Counted from the first letter of the stretch, positions 25,723 through 34,688 are shown. The stretch is DNA of 53,376 nucleotides from Spirochaetaceae bacterium (GCA_031281945.1 JAITER010000033.1:1-53376); one strand, 5' to 3'. Program-made: numbers and translations. Notes: generated by a model not told the origin, from the letters alone.

Positions 25723-26085
25723 ATGGACGATGAATTAAAAGCGTTAAATTTTCATATTGTGCATGTAGGCATGAACGCCAAAGATATGCCTTCGGCGGAA
25801 GCTGCGGCAAACGATTTTTTCGCGGCGTTTGGTTTTTCACCGGACAAAAGATCCGCAAGCGTTTTTGCCGGGCCCCAAATAGAGATTATGAGCGGCGTTG
25901 CTGGAACTGGAACGCATGGGCATCTTGCGTTGGGAACTTCTAACATCGAAAAAGCCGCTGAATATCTTAAAAAGAAAGGTTACGCTTTTAAAGCAGGCTC
26001 CGAAAAGTACAAAGACAAAAAAATGATAGCGGTTTATTTAGAAAAAGAGTTTTCCGGTTTCGCCGTACATCTTTTACAGTGTTAA
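25723..26085 (+). CDS. VOC (glyoxalase-fold) protein like the C-terminal domain of some KDPG aldolases
   Basis: The protein has 120 residues with an ideal AAGGAG site 5 nt before the ATG. Two beta-alpha-beta-beta-beta units of the vicinal-oxygen-chelate fold are apparent: LNFHIVHVGMN at the start, GTHGHLALGT near 64 and FAVHLLQ at the end, with His residues at usual metal-ligand positions. From recollection, not a search, this pattern resembles the glyoxalase-like C-terminal part fused to 2-keto-3-deoxy-6-phosphogluconate aldolases in some Firmicutes and spirochaetes. The sugar-acid dehydrogenase genes downstream agree with that. Enzymatic activity is unknown. Confidence 0.7.
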   Translation: MDDELKALNFHIVHVGMNAKDMPSAEAAANDFFAAFGFSPDKRSASVFAGPQIEIMSGVAGTGTHGHLALGTSNIEKAAEYLKKKGYAFKAGSEKYKDKKMIAVYLEKEFSGFAVHLLQC

Positions 26086-26431
26086 AACAAGAATTAGCCG
26101 CAATTTTTGCGGAGCGGGCCGTACAAAGTTTTACGCAACTATAAAACCGAACAAATCGTCCAAAACAAGCGCCCTGTTTTTTATTGAACGCTTTTGATGA
26201 AAATTGCGGAATAAAACGTATACTTTTTGGCGCCAGCAGACATTTATAGAAAAATTAAAACGAAAAGCGCAAGCGCCTTCTGCGTTAAACAGTTGGCGAA
26301 TAACAGTACGATCTTAATTATTAAGATCCGCAATGCGAAAACATTTAAGGCCGTATTGCGGAATATGCGCGTCTTAACGGGCGTTCGCTGGAATAAGCCT
26401 TGTGTTTATCCGGTTTGTTTTTGGAGTTTTT
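26086..26431. other. 346-nt intergenic region with a terminator-like hairpin and an operator-like palindrome
   Basis: No gene is seen. A CCGCAA-TTT-TTGCGG hairpin (about 26099-26113) lies just past the VOC stop. A perfect palindrome is at 26310-26328. The rest is A/T-rich with short GCGCAAGCGC-type repeats and probably carries the promoter of the dehydrogenase gene. Confidence 0.5.
26310..26328. promoter_or_regulatory. operator-like perfect palindrome
   Basis: GATCTTAAT and ATTAAGATC flank a single central T: 9-bp arms with no mismatch, 104 nt upstream of the dehydrogenase start. This size and symmetry suit a dimeric repressor such as a GntR- or LacI-type uronate regulator. No regulator gene lies nearby, so the protein is unknown. 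Confidence 0.45.
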
Positions 26432-27451
26432 ATGAAAGTAGGAGTCGTTGAAAAACCAGGCGTTCTTAAAATAGAAGAACGGGAAGAACCTAAACTTATT
26501 CAAAAAACGGATGTGCTTATATCCGTAAAACGTGTAGGCGTTTGCGGGAGCGATATACACATATTTCACGGGAAAAACCCGTTTGCGGTTTACCCGCGTG
26601 TTTGGGGTCATGAATTTACGGGAGAAGTAATCGCGGCGGGTTCCAGCGTAACAAAAGTAAAAACAGGCGACCATGTTGTTGTTGAACCTATTATTTCGTG
26701 CGGAAGTTGTTACGCCTGCCGTCAAAACCGCCCAAACGTTTGTGAAAAACTACAAGTAATGGGCGTTCATATCGATGGGGGGTGTCAAGAAAAATTCATC
26801 GCGCCGGAATCAAATGTACATCTTTTACCAAAAGAACTTCCCTGGGAAGAAGCTTGTTTGGTTGAGCCTTTTACCATAGGAGCTCAAGCGGCTTACCGTG
26901 GAAATATACAGCCAGGGGATTTTGTATTGGTTATGGGCGCGGGAACGATAGGGCTTACTGTGGCGCAAATGGCAAAGCTTGCCGGCGCAATTGTAATGAT
27001 TTCGGACGTTGTGGAATCAAAACTGAATTACGCGAAAGAACGCGGCGCAGACTATATTATAAACGCCGCAAAAGAAAACGTGATGGAAAAAGTTAAAGAG
27101 ATAACCGGTGGAACAGGCGCAAACGTTACGGTGGACGCGGTTTGTAATAAAAAAAGTTTTGAAGACGCAATTCTTTTAACATCTACCGCGGGCCGGGTTG
27201 TAGAATTAAGCTTTAACGAAATTCCTAGCGAAATCGCCCCTGTAAATATAATTAAAAAAGAGATAACCGTATGCGGCTCCCGTTTGCAAACACACCGGTT
27301 TCCTGTAGTTGTTGACGCTATACAACAGGGGAAGTTACCGTTAAAAGGGTTCGTTACAAAAACGTATCCGTTCCGGGACATGATTGAAGCGTTTGATTTT
27401 GTAGATAAAAACAATGCGTCTGTACGCAAAATTCTTATTTCTTTTGAATAA
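26432..27451 (+). CDS. zinc-containing alcohol dehydrogenase, probably sugar-acid or polyol 5-dehydrogenase
   Basis: The protein has 339 residues from the ATG at 26432 with GGAG 5 nt before it; a frame extension to 26402 is not family-like. The catalytic zinc residues are in VGVCGSDIHIFHG near 36 and GHEFTGEV near 62. The structural-zinc cysteines are in CGSCYACRQNRPNVC near 91-105, and the nucleotide loop is MGAGTIGLTVAQ near 168. The overall pattern resembles threonine/sorbitol and L-galactonate 5-dehydrogenases. Given the UxuB-like neighbour, L-galactonate or another hexonate is a sensible substrate guess, not a proven one. Confidence 0.85.
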   Translation: MKVGVVEKPGVLKIEEREEPKLIQKTDVLISVKRVGVCGSDIHIFHGKNPFAVYPRVWGHEFTGEVIAAGSSVTKVKTGDHVVVEPIISCGSCYACRQNRPNVCEKLQVMGVHIDGGCQEKFIAPESNVHLLPKELPWEEACLVEPFTIGAQAAYRGNIQPGDFVLVMGAGTIGLTVAQMAKLAGAIVMISDVVESKLNYAKERGADYIINAAKENVMEKVKEITGGTGANVTVDAVCNKKSFEDAILLTSTAGRVVELSFNEIPSEIAPVNIIKKEITVCGSRLQTHRFPVVVDAIQQGKLPLKGFVTKTYPFRDMIEAFDFVDKNNASVRKILISFE

Positions 27452-27492
27452 AAAAGCCCTTGAAAGCCGCGCTGGTTTTCAGGGGCTTTTTT
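27451..27492 (+). terminator. strong intrinsic terminator after the dehydrogenase gene
   Basis: A 15-bp stem (AAAAAGCCC.TGAAA against TTTTCAGGGGCTTTTT, one G-T) with a 10-nt loop is followed directly by T residues. It separates the dehydrogenase from the uxuB-like gene. Confidence 0.8.
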
Positions 27493-27566
27493 ACGGGCGC
27501 CTCAACATAAAATAATAAAAAACCCGGAAAATCCGGTTAATATATTTGGCTTGGAATCAGAGCGGA

Positions 27567-27598
27567 TGGTTTTGTTGCAAATTCAATTTGTAAAACCA
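27567..27598. promoter_or_regulatory. nested palindrome upstream of the uxuB-like gene
   Basis: TGGTTTT (27567-27573) pairs with AAAACCA (27592-27598) around an inner perfect palindrome CAAATT-C-AATTTG (27578-27590). It is 111 nt before the ATG. Either an operator or a leader hairpin is possible; the inner element is symmetric enough for a dimeric DNA-binding protein. Confidence 0.4.
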
Positions 27599-27708
27599 AC
27601 ATTTGTTTATCATGCGGCGGACGCTTTAATCATGGTTAAGAAAGGCGGAAATGCGATAAAACCTTTGCCTGAATGTTCTTGCGCCAAACACGACACAAGG
27701 AGACTTAT

Positions 27709-29328
27709 ATGCTTATTATAAACAAAAAGAATGTTATTAAACACAAGGCGGATTTTGAAAAAGCCGGCGTTAAAACCGGAAACATCGATATCGACGCGCT
27801 GGCGACCCGGACTGCTGAAAATCCTCGCTGGGTTCATTTTGGAGCCGGCAATCTGTTTAAAGCTTACCATGCGGTTTTAGCCCAGCGCCTTATCGAAGAC
27901 GGACTTATGGACACTGGAATTATCGCGCTTGTTCCTAACGATTTTTCCAGCATAGAAAAATTATACACAAAAAATGACAATCTTTTTTTACAGGTTGTAA
28001 TGAAGGCTAACGGCGCGTTGGATAAACGCATTATTGCCGCAGCCACCCACTTTGTAGCCGCTAATCCGGCTGATTCAAAAGCGTGGAATTTTATAAAAAC
28101 CGTTTTTGCTAAACCATCTTTGCAGATGGTGACAATAACCATAACAGAAAAAGGACACGACCTAAAAACCATGGACGGCGCTTTTAAGCCGGAAATATTA
28201 AAAGAATTTGACGACGGTCCAAACGCTCCTTTACACGCGATGACAAAGCTAACTTCTCTACTTTGGGAACGCTATACAAAATGCGCACAGCCAATAGCCG
28301 TTTTAAGCACCGACAATTTTTCGCATAACGGCGACAAGCTTAAAAACGCAATACTTGTAGTGGCAAAGGAATGGGAAAATCGAGGCAAAACAGACGCCGG
28401 TTTTACCGCCTATCTTTCCGACCCTCAAAAAGTTTCTTTCCCTCTTTCCATGATAGACAAAATTACTCCTTACGCTTCCGAAACAGTCCAAAAACAGCTC
28501 AAAAAAGACGGCTTGGATGGCATGGACATTGTAAAATCACCCCACGGTTCCTCTACGGCGCTTTTTGTAAATACAGAAGAGGCGGAATACCTTGTTGTTG
28601 AAGATAATTTTCCAAATGGAAGGCCTCCGCTTGAAAAAGCGGGAGTTTATTTTACAACACGCGAAAAGGTGGATATGGTAGAACGAATGAAAGTTTGCAC
28701 TTGCTTAAATCCTCTGCACACCGCCCTTGCTATCTTCGGATGCCTGCTTGGTTACACGTCAATTTCCGCGGAAATGAGAGACAAAGACCTTACATCCCTT
28801 GTTCATAATATTGGGTATGACGAAGGTATGCAGGTAGTTACCGATCCTGGAATTATTAAACCGTCTCAATTTATTCACGAAGTTTTAACAGTGCGACTGC
28901 CAAACCCAAACATTCCAGATACGCCTCAACGTATTGCAACGGACACATCACAAAAAATGGCCATACGTTTTGGCGAAACTATAAAAGCGTACAAAGACAG
29001 CTCCTCTCTTAACATTTCAAACCTAAAATTAATTCCCATGGTTATAGCCGCTTGGTGCCGTTACCTTTTAGGTATAGATGACGAAGGAAACGCATTTACC
29101 ATAAGTCCCGACCCGTTGCTTTCAGAATTAAAAGAAAAACTTAGCGGAATCACGCTAGGAAGCACGGAAGGCGTAGAAGGAAAATTAAAGCCGATTCTTT
29201 CCAACGAAAATATTTTTGGAGTTGATTTGTACAAGGCTGGTATAGGCGAAAAAATAGAAAATTATTTTAAACAATTTCTGGAACGCCCAGGAGCCGTTCG
29301 CGAAACGCTTCATGAAAATGTAATCTAA
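27709..29328 (+). CDS. mannitol dehydrogenase-family protein, UxuB-like mannonate/fructuronate oxidoreductase
   Basis: The protein has 539 residues from the ATG at 27709, preceded by AAGGAGA at 5 nt; the upstream TTG at 27673 is rejected. The N-terminal Rossmann part has the short PRWVHFGAGNLFKAYH pattern near 45. The C-terminal domain includes the catalytic polyol-dehydrogenase Lys region around SPHGSSTAL and the helix TREKVDMVERMKVCTCLNPLHTALA near 325-345. The family reduces D-fructuronate to D-mannonate (UxuB) or related ketoses. The neighbouring hexonate dehydrogenase and the KDPG-aldolase-like VOC protein favour hexuronate use, for example from plant pectin or hemicellulose. Confidence 0.85.
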   Translation: MLIINKKNVIKHKADFEKAGVKTGNIDIDALATRTAENPRWVHFGAGNLFKAYHAVLAQRLIEDGLMDTGIIALVPNDFSSIEKLYTKNDNLFLQVVMKANGALDKRIIAAATHFVAANPADSKAWNFIKTVFAKPSLQMVTITITEKGHDLKTMDGAFKPEILKEFDDGPNAPLHAMTKLTSLLWERYTKCAQPIAVLSTDNFSHNGDKLKNAILVVAKEWENRGKTDAGFTAYLSDPQKVSFPLSMIDKITPYASETVQKQLKKDGLDGMDIVKSPHGSSTALFVNTEEAEYLVVEDNFPNGRPPLEKAGVYFTTREKVDMVERMKVCTCLNPLHTALAIFGCLLGYTSISAEMRDKDLTSLVHNIGYDEGMQVVTDPGIIKPSQFIHEVLTVRLPNPNIPDTPQRIATDTSQKMAIRFGETIKAYKDSSSLNISNLKLIPMVIAAWCRYLLGIDDEGNAFTISPDPLLSELKEKLSGITLGSTEGVEGKLKPILSNENIFGVDLYKAGIGEKIENYFKQFLERPGAVRETLHENVI

Positions 29329-29344
29329 AAACCGTCTTGCCAAT

Positions 29345-29387
29345 AAAGCGCCGGTTTGGGGCTTAAAACAGCCCAAACCGGCGCTTT
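29345..29387. terminator. long GC-rich terminator-type hairpin after the uxuB-like gene
   Basis: AAAGCGCCGGTTTGGG-G-CT (29345-29363) pairs with AGCCCAAACCGGCGCTTT (29370-29387), an 18-bp stem with one bulged G and a 6-nt loop. The arms end in AAA/TTT, so it could serve both strands; the opposing gene begins on the other side. Confidence 0.75.
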
Positions 29388-29507
29388 AACCTTGCTTGTA
29401 GATAATCTTTCCACCCAAGCTCAACATATCGCCATTGATTAGACGCCGAAATTATTCAAAAACACGCAAAAATTTCGTATCCCGCTTTTAAAAAGAGCTT
29501 TTAAAAA

Positions 29508-30203
29508 TCATGTCCGCATTCTTTGTAAATTCGAATCCAAAAATTGACGAAACGCTTTAAGATCTTCCCAGGCAGGGCGTTTCCAAGCTTCATTTCTAAG
29601 AAGGGCGCTCGGATGATATATTGCGAATAAGGGTATTTTTAAAACCAATTCACCCATTTTTAAGGAATATTCCATTTGCTTGCCTCCACGCATAGCGGAC
29701 ATTGGCGCGTTTGTTTGTAGTAAAGTTTGCGCCGAAACACGCCCGGCGCAAAGTATAGCCGCCGGCCTTAACAAATAGATTTGGCTTTCTAAAAAATGAA
29801 TGCAAGCCGCCCTCTCGTCCGGTTCCGGATCGCGGTTGCCTGGAGGCCGGCATTTTAAAATGTTCGCAATAAAACAATTTGTTTCCCGTGATAAATTTAC
29901 AGCCGAAAGCATTTTATCCAATAGTTTTCCAGCCGCCCCCACAAAAGGCCTGCCCTGCGCATCCTCGTCCGCGCCGGGCGCCTCTCCAATCACAATAACC
30001 ATCGGGTTTTTTACGCCTTCTCCAGGAACAGTATTTTTTCGAAGCTCGCTAAGTTTACAATTACGGCACCGGGTTATAGCGGCGGCGATGTTTTCTATGG
30101 TTTCTATGGCTTCTCTTTTATGTTCAGTCCTGTAGCCGCAAGAAAGATAATCCTGGGCTGTATCCAAAAAAGATCTTATTACAGCTTTTTCGGTTGCGTT
30201 CAT
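29508..30203 (-). CDS. uracil-DNA glycosylase, family 4 (Fe-S type)
   Basis: This base-excision-repair enzyme removes uracil from DNA. It has 231 residues. Motif A GEAPGADEDAQGRPFVG near 71 and motif B HPSALLRN near 198 are diagnostic of family 4 (also called UdgA or UDG type 4). Cysteines in RCRNCKL near 45, NILKCRP near 115 and AACIHF near 132 fit the four ligands of the 4Fe-4S cluster. The ATG at 30203 lacks an obvious ribosome site. A weaker possible alternative is a longer N-terminal start beyond the window of the frame, but no extension is needed for a complete enzyme. Confidence 0.92.
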   Translation of the reverse strand: MNATEKAVIRSFLDTAQDYLSCGYRTEHKREAIETIENIAAAITRCRNCKLSELRKNTVPGEGVKNPMVIVIGEAPGADEDAQGRPFVGAAGKLLDKMLSAVNLSRETNCFIANILKCRPPGNRDPEPDERAACIHFLESQIYLLRPAAILCAGRVSAQTLLQTNAPMSAMRGGKQMEYSLKMGELVLKIPLFAIYHPSALLRNEAWKRPAWEDLKAFRQFLDSNLQRMRT

Positions 30204-30280
30204 ATTTTTTATTTTATAAAGAAAATAAAAATTTAACCACTACTTTTATTAGAGTTGTTCGGAAACTTCAGTTTTCGCGA

Positions 30281-30312
30281 GCCGGGCCAAGCATAGCCGT
30301 GCTTGGCCCGGC
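30281..30312. repeat. 13-bp perfect inverted repeat
   Basis: GCCGGGCCAAGCA (30281-30293) and TGCTTGGCCCGGC (30300-30312) flank TAGCCG. No T tract follows, so it is not a standard terminator. It sits between the glycosylase promoter region and tRNA-Phe, in a 247-nt gap that otherwise shows only the tRNA promoter. Confidence 0.75.
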
Positions 30313-30375
30313 CAACAACAAAGCGCGGTTTTACGCAATATGGGATAATACCAGGCAACGTAAAATACGCCATAA

Positions 30376-30404
30376 TTGACATTTTTTGTCATTTTATGTT
30401 AACC
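30376..30404 (+). promoter_or_regulatory. promoter of tRNA-Phe
   Basis: A consensus TTGACA (30376-30381) is followed after 17 nt by TTAACC (30399-30404), a poor -10. The predicted start near 30411 would give a 40-nt leader before the tRNA. Confidence 0.45.
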
Positions 30405-30450
30405 TAAAAAAAGAATAAACGTTGAATTACAAAGGTTTGTTCTTGTATTA

Positions 30451-30523
30451 GCCGCTGTAGCTCAGTTGGTAGAGCAAAGGACTGAAAATCCTTGTGTGAA
30501 GAGTTCGATTCTCTTTGGCGGCA
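30451..30523 (+). tRNA. tRNA-Phe (anticodon GAA)
   Basis: This 73-nt cloverleaf has an acceptor GCCGCTG with TGGCGGC, a D arm GCTC with GAGC, an anticodon stem AAGGA with TCCTT, the loop CTGAAAA giving GAA, a T arm AAGAG with CTCTT, and the loop TTCGATT. The discriminator base is A and there is no encoded CCA. Confidence 0.95.
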
Positions 30524-30618
30524 TAACTTGTTTTACAATTTTTTTCAAAGCATACAAAAATATAATTAATTTAAAATCTTAATATAGACACTAAATTTGT
30601 ATTTATATAAAATAAATA

Positions 30619-31719
30619 GTGTTTTTATATATCATACGCCGTCTTCTGCTAATCATTCCTACATTATGGGCGATTATAACAATCAATTTTTTTATCGTGC
30701 AGATAGCTCCTGGCGGGCCGGTAGACAACGCAATCGCAAGTATGCAGGGATTAGATGCAGACGGCGGCGCGGCTTTGCAACGAATTTCCGGATCCTCCGC
30801 CGCAGAAGCAACCACTGGCGTTGCGGGCGGCGTTTCTTCTAAATACCGGGGCGCAAGAGGCCTTGATCCGGAAATCATTGCGGAAATAGAAAAACGGTAT
30901 GGGTTTGATAAACCTATAGGAAAGCGTTATTTAGATATGCTAAAAAATTACGCCGTCTTTAATTTTGGAGACAGCTTATTTCGCGGGCGGACTGTGCTGG
31001 AACTTATTGTGGAACGTTTGCCAGTTTCTATTTCATTGGGCCTTTGGAGCACATTAATCATCTATCTTGTATCCATCCCCTTGGGTATAAAAAAAGCCGT
31101 AAAATCCGGCAGCCGGTTTGACACATGGACTAGCGCCGTTATTGTTATAGGAAACGCTATACCATCGTTTTTATTCGCCGTGTTGCTGGTCGTCCTGTTT
31201 GCCGGCGGTTCTTTTGTTAAAATATTTCCATTACGAGGCCTTTTTTCTGTAAACGCCGAACATTTTAGTTTGGCGGGTAAAATAGCCGACTATTTTTGGC
31301 ACATGGCCTTGCCTACACTGGCTCTTGTAATCGGGGGTTTTGCAAGCCTTACAATGCTTACAAAAAATTCTTTTTTAGATGAAATAAACAAGCAATACGT
31401 ATTTACAGCGCGGGCTAAAGGCCTAAATGAAAAAGCTATTCTTGTTAAACATGTATTCCGCAACGCTATGTTAATTGTAATTTCCGGTTTTCCCGCGGCA
31501 TTTATCGGTATGTTTTTTACAGGTTCTTTGCTTATAGAAGTTATATTTAGCTTAGACGGGCTGGGGCTTCTTGGATTCGAGGCTACAATGCAACGCGATT
31601 ATCCTGTTATATTTGCAACATTGTATATTTTTACTCTGCTAGGGCTTTTACTAAACCTTTTATCAGACCTATTGTACACAATAATAGACCCGCGTATAAA
31701 TTTTGAAGGACGCTCGTAA
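30619..31719 (+). CDS. yejB: peptide ABC transporter permease YejB
   Basis: This inner-membrane permease of 366 residues uses a GTG start. The N-terminus [19 protein letters not shown] and the stretch [13 protein letters not shown] closely follow E. coli YejB from memory, including [19 protein letters not shown] near 140 and [30 protein letters not shown] EAA loop near 260. YejABEF imports short peptides and microcin C. yejE and yejF follow, but a yejA binding protein is not in the window. It is 95 nt downstream of tRNA-Phe, with A/T-rich sequence including TATAAT (30561-30566) between. Confidence 0.93.
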   Translation: MFLYIIRRLLLIIPTLWAIITINFFIVQIAPGGPVDNAIASMQGLDADGGAALQRISGSSAAEATTGVAGGVSSKYRGARGLDPEIIAEIEKRYGFDKPIGKRYLDMLKNYAVFNFGDSLFRGRTVLELIVERLPVSISLGLWSTLIIYLVSIPLGIKKAVKSGSRFDTWTSAVIVIGNAIPSFLFAVLLVVLFAGGSFVKIFPLRGLFSVNAEHFSLAGKIADYFWHMALPTLALVIGGFASLTMLTKNSFLDEINKQYVFTARAKGLNEKAILVKHVFRNAMLIVISGFPAAFIGMFFTGSLLIEVIFSLDGLGLLGFEATMQRDYPVIFATLYIFTLLGLLLNLLSDLLYTIIDPRINFEGRS

Positions 31720-31896
31720 AAACACACCCGGCCGGCCCCATATCTAATTTAATCGTCTATAAAACTATTACATAGACGCCGAATACAACTTCGGGATACG
31801 ATGTGCTGTGGTTTTGTATTTCCTTAGCCGCTTTCCCTACAGTTCCGTTTTAAATTCATCATACTTATATCCGCGAATAGTTTTTGGAGGGTTAGC

Positions 31897-32982
31897 GTGA
31901 AAAAATCAGTTGCGGCGTCATACTGTTTTTTAAACAAACCAGTAAAATCCCACCGTTCCAATGTTGTTCGCGACGCGAATTTACGCTGGCGGCGCTTTCG
32001 CAAAAACCGCCGCGGATTTATTTCATTCATACTTTTTTGCGTTATTTTTGGCGTAAGTCTTTTTTCGGAATTTATAGCAAACGACAAACCTTTATTGCTC
32101 TACTACAACGGCCAGATTTATTTTCCGGTATTTAAAAACTACTCAGAACTTGAATTTGGCGGTGAATTCGATATAAACGCCGATTTTAAAGACCCTTATA
32201 TGCAAAATTTAATAAACAACAACGGCTGGCTTCTTATGCCGCCCATTCCGTTTTCTCATAGCACAATAAATTACACGCTTCCACAGCCAGCCCCCTCTCC
32301 TCCAACTACAGAAAATATTTTTGGTACAGACGACCGGGGCCGGGATGTTGCGGCGCGGCTTTTATATGGTTTTCGTATATCTGTGTTATTCGGTATAACG
32401 CTTACAATTTTTTCATCTTTAGTTGGCATATTTTTTGGAGCGATGCAAGGATACTATGGCGGAACTTTCGACTTGATATTTCAAAGATTTATGGAAGTTT
32501 GGTCTGGAATGCCTTCCCTTTTTATGTTAATCATTTTGTCGTCTGTTGTGGAGCCTAATTTTTGGTGGCTGTTGGGAATAACACTTTTATTCGGATGGAT
32601 GGGCCTTGTTGGAATAGTACGCGCCGAATTTTTAAGGGCCAGGAATTTTGAATATGTACTTTCGGCTCAAGCAATGGGAATGAAAAACAGCCGTATTATG
32701 TTTGTACACATTTTACCCAACGCTCTTTCTGGAGTTTTAAGTTACCTCCCATTCATACTTGGCGCCTCCATAACAACGCTCACATCGTTAGATTTCCTTG
32801 GATTTGGACTTCCATCAGGATCGCCTTCTCTTGGAGAAATTTTGGCGCAGGGCAAGGCGAATTTGCAGGCGCCTTGGCTTGGGATAGCATCATTCTTAAC
32901 GTTGGCCGTTACATTGAGTTTACTTGTGTTTATTGGTGAAGCGGTTCGTGACGCTATAGATCCGCGCAGGAATACAAAATGA
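31897..32982 (+). CDS. yejE: peptide ABC transporter permease YejE
   Basis: The protein has 361 residues with a GTG start and a GGAGG site 6 nt before it. The family pattern includes ANDKPLLLYYNGQIYFP near 65, NNGWLLMPPIPF near 110, FGTDDRGRDVAARLLYGFRISVLFG near 145, the EAA-like region NSRIMFVHILPNALSG near 265, and SLDFLGFGLPSGSPSLGE near 295. It pairs with YejB as the second permease. A 177-nt spacer separates it from yejB, unusually large for a set that otherwise reads as one operon. Its stop overlaps yejF by ATGA. Confidence 0.93.
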   Translation: MKKSVAASYCFLNKPVKSHRSNVVRDANLRWRRFRKNRRGFISFILFCVIFGVSLFSEFIANDKPLLLYYNGQIYFPVFKNYSELEFGGEFDINADFKDPYMQNLINNNGWLLMPPIPFSHSTINYTLPQPAPSPPTTENIFGTDDRGRDVAARLLYGFRISVLFGITLTIFSSLVGIFFGAMQGYYGGTFDLIFQRFMEVWSGMPSLFMLIILSSVVEPNFWWLLGITLLFGWMGLVGIVRAEFLRARNFEYVLSAQAMGMKNSRIMFVHILPNALSGVLSYLPFILGASITTLTSLDFLGFGLPSGSPSLGEILAQGKANLQAPWLGIASFLTLAVTLSLLVFIGEAVRDAIDPRRNTK

Positions 32983-34601
32983 ATCTTATAGAATACCGTA
33001 ATTTTCATGCGGTTTTTGGGAGAGGAGAATCGGCGAAAGAAGTCGTCCACGGAATTAATTTGCAAATAAATCCTGGCGAAACTTTCGCTTTGGCCGGAGA
33101 AAGTGGAAGCGGCAAAACTGTCAGCGCACAGGCTGTTTTACGTTTACAAAGTGAAGATTGGATACATTACCCGCAAAGTGAAATACTTTTTAATGGCAAA
33201 GATATACTCAAAATGAGCGCAACGGAAATGTGCAAGATACGAGGCAAAGAAATCGGCATGATTTTTCAGGAACCGATGACGAGTCTTAACCCGCTTCACA
33301 CAATAGAAAGACAATTATCGGAATCGCTTGAATTGCATCAGGGATTAAGAAGCAAACAAGCCCGCACCCATATTATTGATTGGTTGCTTAGAGTTGATTT
33401 AAAAAATGCGGAAAAACGTATAGGGGCGTACCCTCACGAACTTTCTGGAGGGGAACGTCAGCGCGTAATGATAGCGCTTGCCTTAATCAATAAACCAAAA
33501 CTACTCATAGCGGATGAACCAACCACCGCGCTGGACGCAACCATTCAAAAACAAATTCTCGTACTAATTAAATCAATCCAGAGTGAAATGGGCCTGGCTG
33601 TTATTTTTATAACTCATGATTTAAAAATAATAAAAAGTTTTGCAGATTCAACGGCAATAATGAAAGACGGCCGCATAATAGAAACGGCGCCAACAGAGCA
33701 AATTTTTTTATCTCCAAAAGCAGATTACACAAAACAATTAATTAATGCGAACATAACTGAAAAAATTTACACCGTAAAACCTAACGCTATGATTGCGGCG
33801 CAAGCTCGTGAAATAAAAGTGCATTTTCCAATACGAAAAGGATTTTTACGCCGCATAACAGGTTTTGTAAAGGCCGTAGACGGCGTTAGTTTTACGCTTA
33901 ATAAAGGCGAAACTTTAGGAATTGTAGGCGAAAGCGGAAGCGGTAAAACTACTTTGGCTAAAGCGTTGCTGCGCCTTATCCCCAGTACAGGCGACTTCTT
34001 AATTAACATAAATAATGATAAATCCACTTTAGAAACAGCCGATTTACGCAATTTAAACAATCTAACAAAAAATGAACTACGCCCTTTACGGCGAAAAATA
34101 CAGATAATTTTTCAAGATCCCTTCGGTTCTCTTTCTCCCCGAATGAACATCCGTGATATTGTTGGAGAAGGGCTGTTAATACATGAACAATTATCCGCCA
34201 CAAAACGAGAACAGCTAGTTTCCGCCGCTTTATCAGAAGTAGGCCTTAACAACCAGGCGTTTTTAGACAGGTATCCAAATGAATTTTCCGGCGGCCAACG
34301 TCAGCGAATAGCCATAGCCCGTAGTTTAGTGTTAAAACCCGATATATTAGTATTAGATGAGCCCACATCAAGTTTGGATAAAACCGCGCAATTTAAGGTA
34401 ATAAATCTGTTAAACAGCTTGCAACAAAAACATGGCGTTTCTTATATTTTTATAAGTCATGATCTTGGCTTGGTAAAAAACTTTTGCGATAAGCTGATAA
34501 TTATGAAAGCCGGACTTTGTGTAGAAAGCGGTTTTACACAAGAAATTTTTTCAAACCCCAAGCATCCATACACTCGCAACTTGCTTGCCGCCACCCTGTA
34601 A
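32979..34601 (+). CDS. yejF: peptide ABC transporter ATPase YejF (two nucleotide-binding domains)
   Basis: This cytoplasmic ATPase of 540 residues is a tandem fusion. The first NBD has GESGSGKTV near 40, LSGGERQRVMIALAL near 155 and LLIADEPTTALD near 175. The second has GESGSGKTT near 310, FSGGQRQRIAIARSL near 430 and ILVLDEPTSSLD near 455. Both Walker A, signature and Walker B motifs are intact, so both sites should hydrolyse ATP. It energises YejB and YejE. The gene ends before the terminator at 34638-34662. Confidence 0.95.
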   Translation: MNLIEYRNFHAVFGRGESAKEVVHGINLQINPGETFALAGESGSGKTVSAQAVLRLQSEDWIHYPQSEILFNGKDILKMSATEMCKIRGKEIGMIFQEPMTSLNPLHTIERQLSESLELHQGLRSKQARTHIIDWLLRVDLKNAEKRIGAYPHELSGGERQRVMIALALINKPKLLIADEPTTALDATIQKQILVLIKSIQSEMGLAVIFITHDLKIIKSFADSTAIMKDGRIIETAPTEQIFLSPKADYTKQLINANITEKIYTVKPNAMIAAQAREIKVHFPIRKGFLRRITGFVKAVDGVSFTLNKGETLGIVGESGSGKTTLAKALLRLIPSTGDFLININNDKSTLETADLRNLNNLTKNELRPLRRKIQIIFQDPFGSLSPRMNIRDIVGEGLLIHEQLSATKREQLVSAALSEVGLNNQAFLDRYPNEFSGGQRQRIAIARSLVLKPDILVLDEPTSSLDKTAQFKVINLLNSLQQKHGVSYIFISHDLGLVKNFCDKLIIMKAGLCVESGFTQEIFSNPKHPYTRNLLAATL

Positions 34602-34637
34602 TACATTTGAAGTTTTATTTTGAAACGCTAAAAAAAC

Positions 34638-34662
34638 AAAAGGCCGCAGAAAGCGGCCTTTT
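34638..34662. terminator. bidirectional terminator between yejF and the TPR gene
   Basis: AAAAGGCCGC and GCGGCCTTTT form a 10-bp stem with a 5-nt loop. It is symmetrical with A and T ends and lies between two converging genes, so it can stop both. Confidence 0.8.
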
Positions 34663-34688
34663 ATAAATATTAATTACATTGAAGGTTT

